Assembly: GCA_006937955.1 (NCBI GenBank)
Contig: SSNP01000172.1
Span: 806,522 to 870,521 of the forward strand
Direction of reading: 5' to 3'
Source of the DNA: Pachypanchax playfairii
Taxonomy: Eukaryota > Chordata > Actinopteri > Cyprinodontiformes > Aplocheilidae
Length of the DNA: 64,000 nt
Below the pieces are notes generated by a model. It searched no databases, was not told where the DNA came from, and saw only the letters and a program-made list of their open reading frames with translations. Positions 60,775-64,000 of the stretch are shown in pieces (position 1 is the stretch's first letter; every line of letters starts with the position of its first letter). The translations under genes were made by a program, and so were the position numbers.

Positions 60775-61184
60775 CTACAGTAGAAAGAAAGAAAAGAAAA
60801 TACTTACATTCATTCCTGGTGACAACATCCAGCTGCTGCTGGTTCTGTGTCCTTCACAGCACGCCTCTCCTGCAGAACAGGAAGGTTAATCCATTGGCCA
60901 CACCGTTTACCTCAGTCATCCCAGCGGTGTTTTGGTGTCTCTGACCTTTCTTTTCTCTTTGCCATGAAGAGCCATGACTGCTAAGGTGCTGCAAACAGAT
61001 CTATTACACATTTTAAAGAAAATTAGGTAATTTTTTTCCTGTTAGCTGTGAAAAATTCTTATGTTCTTTGAAGGGGTGCCATGATGCCTTCCTCTTGTCT
61101 ACTTATGAGAAAGGTGTCAATGAAACACCATACGCATCTTACAGCAAGTTCAACTCATTCTTACTAATATCCTTTTGACACATA
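60775..61184. other. intron of the minus-strand gene; no further exon accepted
   Basis: An exon-like stretch at 60812-60866 (minus) has an acceptor but would leave only a 33-bp intron before 60774, too short to splice. Nothing else recognised. Confidence 0.45.
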
Positions 61185-62277
61185 CAGTGGGGCAAAAAAG
61201 TATTTAGTCAGCCACCAATTGTGTAAGTTCTCCCACTTAAAAAGATCAGAGAGGCCTGTAATTTTCATCATAGGTATACCTCAACTATGAGAGACAAAAT
61301 GAGGAAAAAAAATCCAGAAAATCACATTGTCTGATTTTTAAAGAATTTATTTGCAAATTATGGTGGAAAATAAGTATTTGGTCAATAACAAAAGTTAATC
61401 TCAATACTTTGTTATATAGCCTTTGTTGGCAATGACAGAGGTCAAACGTTTTCTGTAAGTCTTCACAAGGTTTTCACACACTGTTGCTGGTATTTTGGCC
61501 CATTCCTCCATGCAGATCTCCTCTAGAGCAGTGATGTTTTGGGGCTGACGCTGGGCAACACGGACTTTCAACTCCCTCCAGAGATTTTCTATGGGGTTGA
61601 GATCTGGAGACTGGCTAGGCCACTCCAGGACCTTGAAATGCTTCTTACGAAGCCACTCCTTTGTTGCCTCGGCGGTGTGTTTGGGATCATTGTCATGCTG
61701 AAAGACCCAGCCACGTCTCATTTTCAATGCCCTTGCTGATGGAAGGAGGTTTTCACTCAAAATCTTACGATACATGGCCCCATTCATTCTTTCCTTTACA
61801 CGGATCAGTCGTCCTGGTCCCCTTGCAGAAAAACAGCCCCAAAGCATGATGTTTCCACCCCCATGCTTTACAGTAGGTATGGTGTTCTTTGGATCCAACT
61901 CAGCATTCTTTCCCCTCCAAACACGACAAGTTGAGTTTCTACCAAAAAGTTCTATTTTGGTTTCATCTGACCATATGATGTTCTCCCAATCCTCTTCTGG
62001 ATCATCCAAATGCTCTCTAGCAAACCGCAGACGGGCCTGGACGTGTCCTGGCTTCAGCAGGGGGACACGTCTGGCACTGCAGGATTTGAGTCCCTGGCGG
62101 CGTAGTGTGTTACTGATGGTAGCCTTTGTTACTTTGGTCCCAGCTCTCTGCAGGTCATTCACTAGGTCCCTCCGTGTGGTTCTGGGATTTTTGCTCACCG
62201 TTCTTGTGATCATTTTGGCCCCACGGGGTGAGATCTTGCGTGGAGCCCCAGATCGAGGGAGATTATCAGTGGTCTTG
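61185..62277 (-). mobile_element. Tc1-like transposon family A, copy 3, interrupted
   Basis: Minus-strand copy. Its 3' terminal inverted repeat is complete (starts CAGTGGGGCAAAAAAG at 61185 after TA at 61183-61184). The element stops at 62277, inside codon 50 or so, where an LTR begins (TGTAACAG). The missing part is the first 50 codons and the 5' inverted repeat. They may lie beyond the LTR element, outside the window. Confidence 0.92.
61401..62277 (-). pseudogene. Tc1-family transposase lacking its N-terminus
   Basis: Residues from about 50 to 340 of the family A transposase, with no stop or frameshift and all three catalytic residues (D153, D244, E279). It carries V98 and C115 like copies 2 and 4, and unique changes V69A and R252E. 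The first helix-turn-helix is missing, cut off by the LTR insertion. The open frame extends upstream into the LTR (MTLLHK...), which is not native. Confidence 0.92.
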
Positions 62278-62429
62278 TGTAACAGGGTCAATTATGCACT
62301 ACACATTACTGTACTTTTGTTTTTATAATCACACAAAATCTGTTCATAGTTAGCCCAACATGTTAAGTGAGTGGAACAGATGTCGCTAAGCCCCTGTACC
62401 CCACGAACACTTCTTGTGACCCTCCTCTG

Positions 62430-62437
62430 TATAAAAT
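62430..62437 (+). promoter_or_regulatory. TATA box of the LTR
   Basis: TATAAAAT. The base 30 bp downstream of its first T is 62460, the start of CCCCTTTTGTTGCTG. This is where the spliced duplicate also begins, and a C followed by a pyrimidine run resembles a 5' TOP-type start. Confidence 0.7.
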
Positions 62438-62489
62438 GTGGCTCCCGCCGTCACCTCTCCCCCTTTTGTTGCTGTATGCTGTGGGAGAG

Positions 62490-62578
62490 GTAAGCTATAC
62501 TGTGGTTAGGGAATCGTACTGCTGCTGTATATCTAAATCACACATTCATTTATTACATTTGTTGTTTTATTTGTTTAG
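62490..62578 (+). other. 89-bp intron in the LTR
   Basis: Starts GAG|GTAAGC and ends in a T-rich tract TTGTTTTATTTGTTTAG|GG. It is absent from the downstream copy, which has the two flanks joined exactly. Length and signals are normal for a short teleost intron. Confidence 0.75.
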
Positions 62579-62672
62579 GGGCTAGCTTCATGCTAAATGC
62601 TGACGAAGTGTTTGTTTCCACTTTTATACACTCCAGGTATGTTTATTAATGTGTTGGAAATCTGCGTGCGCA

Positions 62673-62760
62673 CCCCTTTTGTTGCTGTATGCTGTGGGAG
62701 AGGGGCTAGCTTCATGCTAAATGCTGACGAAGTGTTTGTTTCCACTTTTATACACTCCAG
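62673..62760 (+). repeat. spliced tandem copy of the LTR's first two exons
   Basis: 88 bp identical (88 of 88) to 62460-62489 joined to 62579-62636. At its right end, where the first copy continues into GTATGT (a donor), this copy continues into TTGCTGTCCC, as if spliced to a third exon. Confidence 0.85.
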
Positions 62761-62849
62761 TTGCTGTCCCAAATAAATGGAGATCGCCTCCAAAGATAAT
62801 CCTGTGTCACGACGTGATCATTTCAACACAACGCAGAACTCCGGTTACA

Positions 62850-63279
62850 CTTGGTGCCGTCCGACCCGTCACGTCGCGCCTGGCGATCGCCTGCTCTGGG
62901 GGATGCTGTAGCCGCCGATCCTCCACTCTGCTCTGCTTTTCTGCACCTGTGAGATCCGCTGCTGCGCGCGTCCGCGGTGCTGCGTGCCCTGTGCCTACAC
63001 TTGCAGGTGTTTACAAGGTTGAAAAAAAACAAAAACGGAAAGGGACACTTTAGTATTTTGTTGTTTTCTTTTGCTGGACTACTTTTATCCCTTTAAAAAG
63101 AAAAGAGGAGAACTTTTATTTTAATTATACCTGCTAAGAATTTTTTTTGTCAGTCAAAAATAAATAAATAAATAAATTAAAAAAAAGTAGAAGGATAACA
63201 GTAATGGGTTTTTGGTAGCTTTCTTGTTTTTTTTCTCTCACTGAAGAAAATCCTGTTATGGGATGTTATTGAGTTGATA
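62850..63279 (+). mobile_element. internal leader of the LTR element
   Basis: Begins with the PBS-like TTGGTGCCGT, which matches the first ten bases expected for a tRNA-His primer site, then a GC- and CpG-rich leader to about 63005, then an A/T-rich stretch. No gag-like frame appears before the fourth Tc1 interrupts at 63280. The open frame 62721-63053 crosses the LTR boundary and is not considered a gene. Confidence 0.5.
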
Positions 63280-63281
63280 TA

Positions 63282-64000
63282 CAGTGGGGCAAAAAAGTAT
63301 TTAGTCAGCCACCAATTGTGTAAGTTCTCCCACTTAAAAAGATCAGAGAGGCCTGTAATTTTCATCATAGGTATACCTCAACTATGAGAGACAAAATGAG
63401 GAAAAAAAATCCAGAAAATCACATTGTCTGATTTTTAAAGAATTTATTTGCAAATTATGGTGGAAAATAAGTATTTGGTCACCTACAAACAAGTAAGATT
63501 TCTGGCTTTCACAGACCTGTAACTTCTTTAAGAGGCTCCTCGGTCCTCCACTCGTTACCTGTATTAATGGCACCTGTGTGAACTCGTTATCAGTATAAAA
63601 GACACCTGTCCACAACCTCAAACAGTCACGCTCCAAACTCCACTATGGCCAAGACCAAAGAGCTGTCAAAGGACACCAGAAACAAAATTGTAGACCTTCA
63701 CCAGGCTGGGAAGACTGAATCTGCAATAGGTAAGCAGCTTGGTGTGAAGAAATCAACTGTGGGAGCAATTATTAGAAAATGGAAGACATACAAGACCACT
63801 GATAATCTCCCTCGATCTGGGGCTCCACGCAAGATCTCACCCCGTGGGGTCAAAATGATCACAAGAACGGTGAGCAAAAATCCCAGAACCACACGGAGGG
63901 ACCTAGTGAATGACCTGCAGAGAGCTGGGACCAAAGTAACAAAGGCTACCATCAGTAACACACTACGCCACCAGGGACTCAAATCCTGCAGTGCCAGACG
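63282..64000 (+). mobile_element. Tc1-like transposon family A, copy 4 (cut by window end)
   Basis: Starts CAGTGGGGCAAAAAAG after TA at 63280-63281. The left inverted repeat with both direct motifs is intact and the transposase gene begins 363 bp inside, as in copies 1 and 2. The element runs off the window. It lies in the leader of the LTR element. Confidence 0.93.
63645..64000 (+). CDS. Tc1-family transposase, first 118 codons
   Basis: ATG in ACTATGGCC. Open to the end of the window. It covers both helix-turn-helix parts and the GRPR-like linker. Matches the family majority (K14, D86, V98, C115) apart from R109H. The catalytic domain lies outside the window. Confidence 0.92.
   Translation, partial: MAKTKELSKDTRNKIVDLHQAGKTESAIGKQLGVKKSTVGAIIRKWKTYKTTDNLPRSGAPRKISPRGVKMITRTVSKNPRTTRRDLVNDLQRAGTKVTKATISNTLRHQGLKSCSAR

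Larger units (their letters stand above)
62278..62849 (+). mobile_element. LTR of a retroelement, with an intron and its spliced duplicate
   Basis: 572 bp, starting TGTAAC and ending GTTACA (perfect 6-bp inverted ends), followed after two bases by TGGTGCCGT, a primer-binding-site-like motif. TATAAAAT lies at 62430-62437 and AATAAA at 62772-62777. Downstream of the TATA box come a 30-bp segment (62460-62489), an 89-bp GT-AG intron (62490-62578), a 58-bp segment (62579-62636), a second donor (CAG|GTATGT) with 36 bp, and then an exact 88-bp copy of the two segments fused without the intron (62673-62760) and continued into new sequence. It is inserted in Tc1 copy 3. The LTR identity rests on ends, PBS-like site and promoter order; the partner LTR is not in the window. 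Confidence 0.72.

Noticed and set aside
60812..60866. Exon-like stretch on the minus strand with acceptor TGTTCTGCAG
   Set aside because: Its donor would leave a 33-bp intron before the better-supported exon at 60774, below what vertebrate splicing tolerates.
62721..63053. 110-codon frame across the LTR and leader
   Set aside because: Crosses the LTR end and primer-site region and has no gag-like or other motif.

Overview
The window is nuclear DNA of a ray-finned fish, probably a spiny-rayed teleost. The evidence is short GT-AG introns, Tc1-like elements with Sleeping Beauty-type transposases, Rex3-like RTE LINE remains, a Penelope-like element with a GIY-YIG tail, a tRNA-derived SINE, and many hAT, PIF/Harbinger and TTAA-type MITEs. 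There is no bacterial-style gene packing. I cannot name the species.

Host genes are sparse. The last three coding exons of attractin (atrn) lie on the plus strand at 12761-12868, 27569-27683 and 31027-31151. They are in compatible phases and encode the conserved cytoplasmic tail; a long 3' UTR follows. Upstream, at 1179-1193, a short ATG exon with a strong donor sits in CpG-containing sequence and would join the first of these exons in phase. A fossil THAP domain lies divergently at 747-906 on the minus strand. On the right side a minus-strand gene ends in the window: two exons (60729-60774 and 52646-52792) encode a coiled-coil-like stretch followed by a C-terminal hydrophobic segment. I cannot name it. 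A weaker plus-strand terminal-exon candidate with an AATAAA lies at 47147-47557.

Most identifiable features are mobile. The 14.7-kb atrn intron 12869-27568 carries a Harbinger MITE, a full Tc1 (family A, 340-codon transposase), a 213-bp hAT foldback, a second full Tc1 (family B, 346 codons, DD36E spacing), a pogo-like MITE and a nested MITE pair. The next intron holds a Harbinger derivative that keeps 60 transposase codons. The downstream region has a degraded Rex3-like LINE, a TTAA MITE split by a solo LTR, a compound microsatellite, a second full Tc1-A copy inside a LINE-like tail, an 11-bp/33-bp minisatellite of about 1 kb, a hAT MITE, and a Penelope-like element split by a SINE.

The most unusual locus is 61185-64000: a Tc1-A copy cut by an LTR element, which is itself cut by another Tc1-A copy. 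The LTR (62278-62849) holds an 89-bp GT-AG intron, and right after it an identical copy of the flanking 'exons' with that intron removed. The second copy starts exactly where transcription would be expected to start, 30 bp after the LTR's TATA box. It looks like spliced RNA copied back into the LTR.

Calls rest on reading motifs, terminal repeats, target-site duplications (TSDs) and splice sites by eye. No database search was run.
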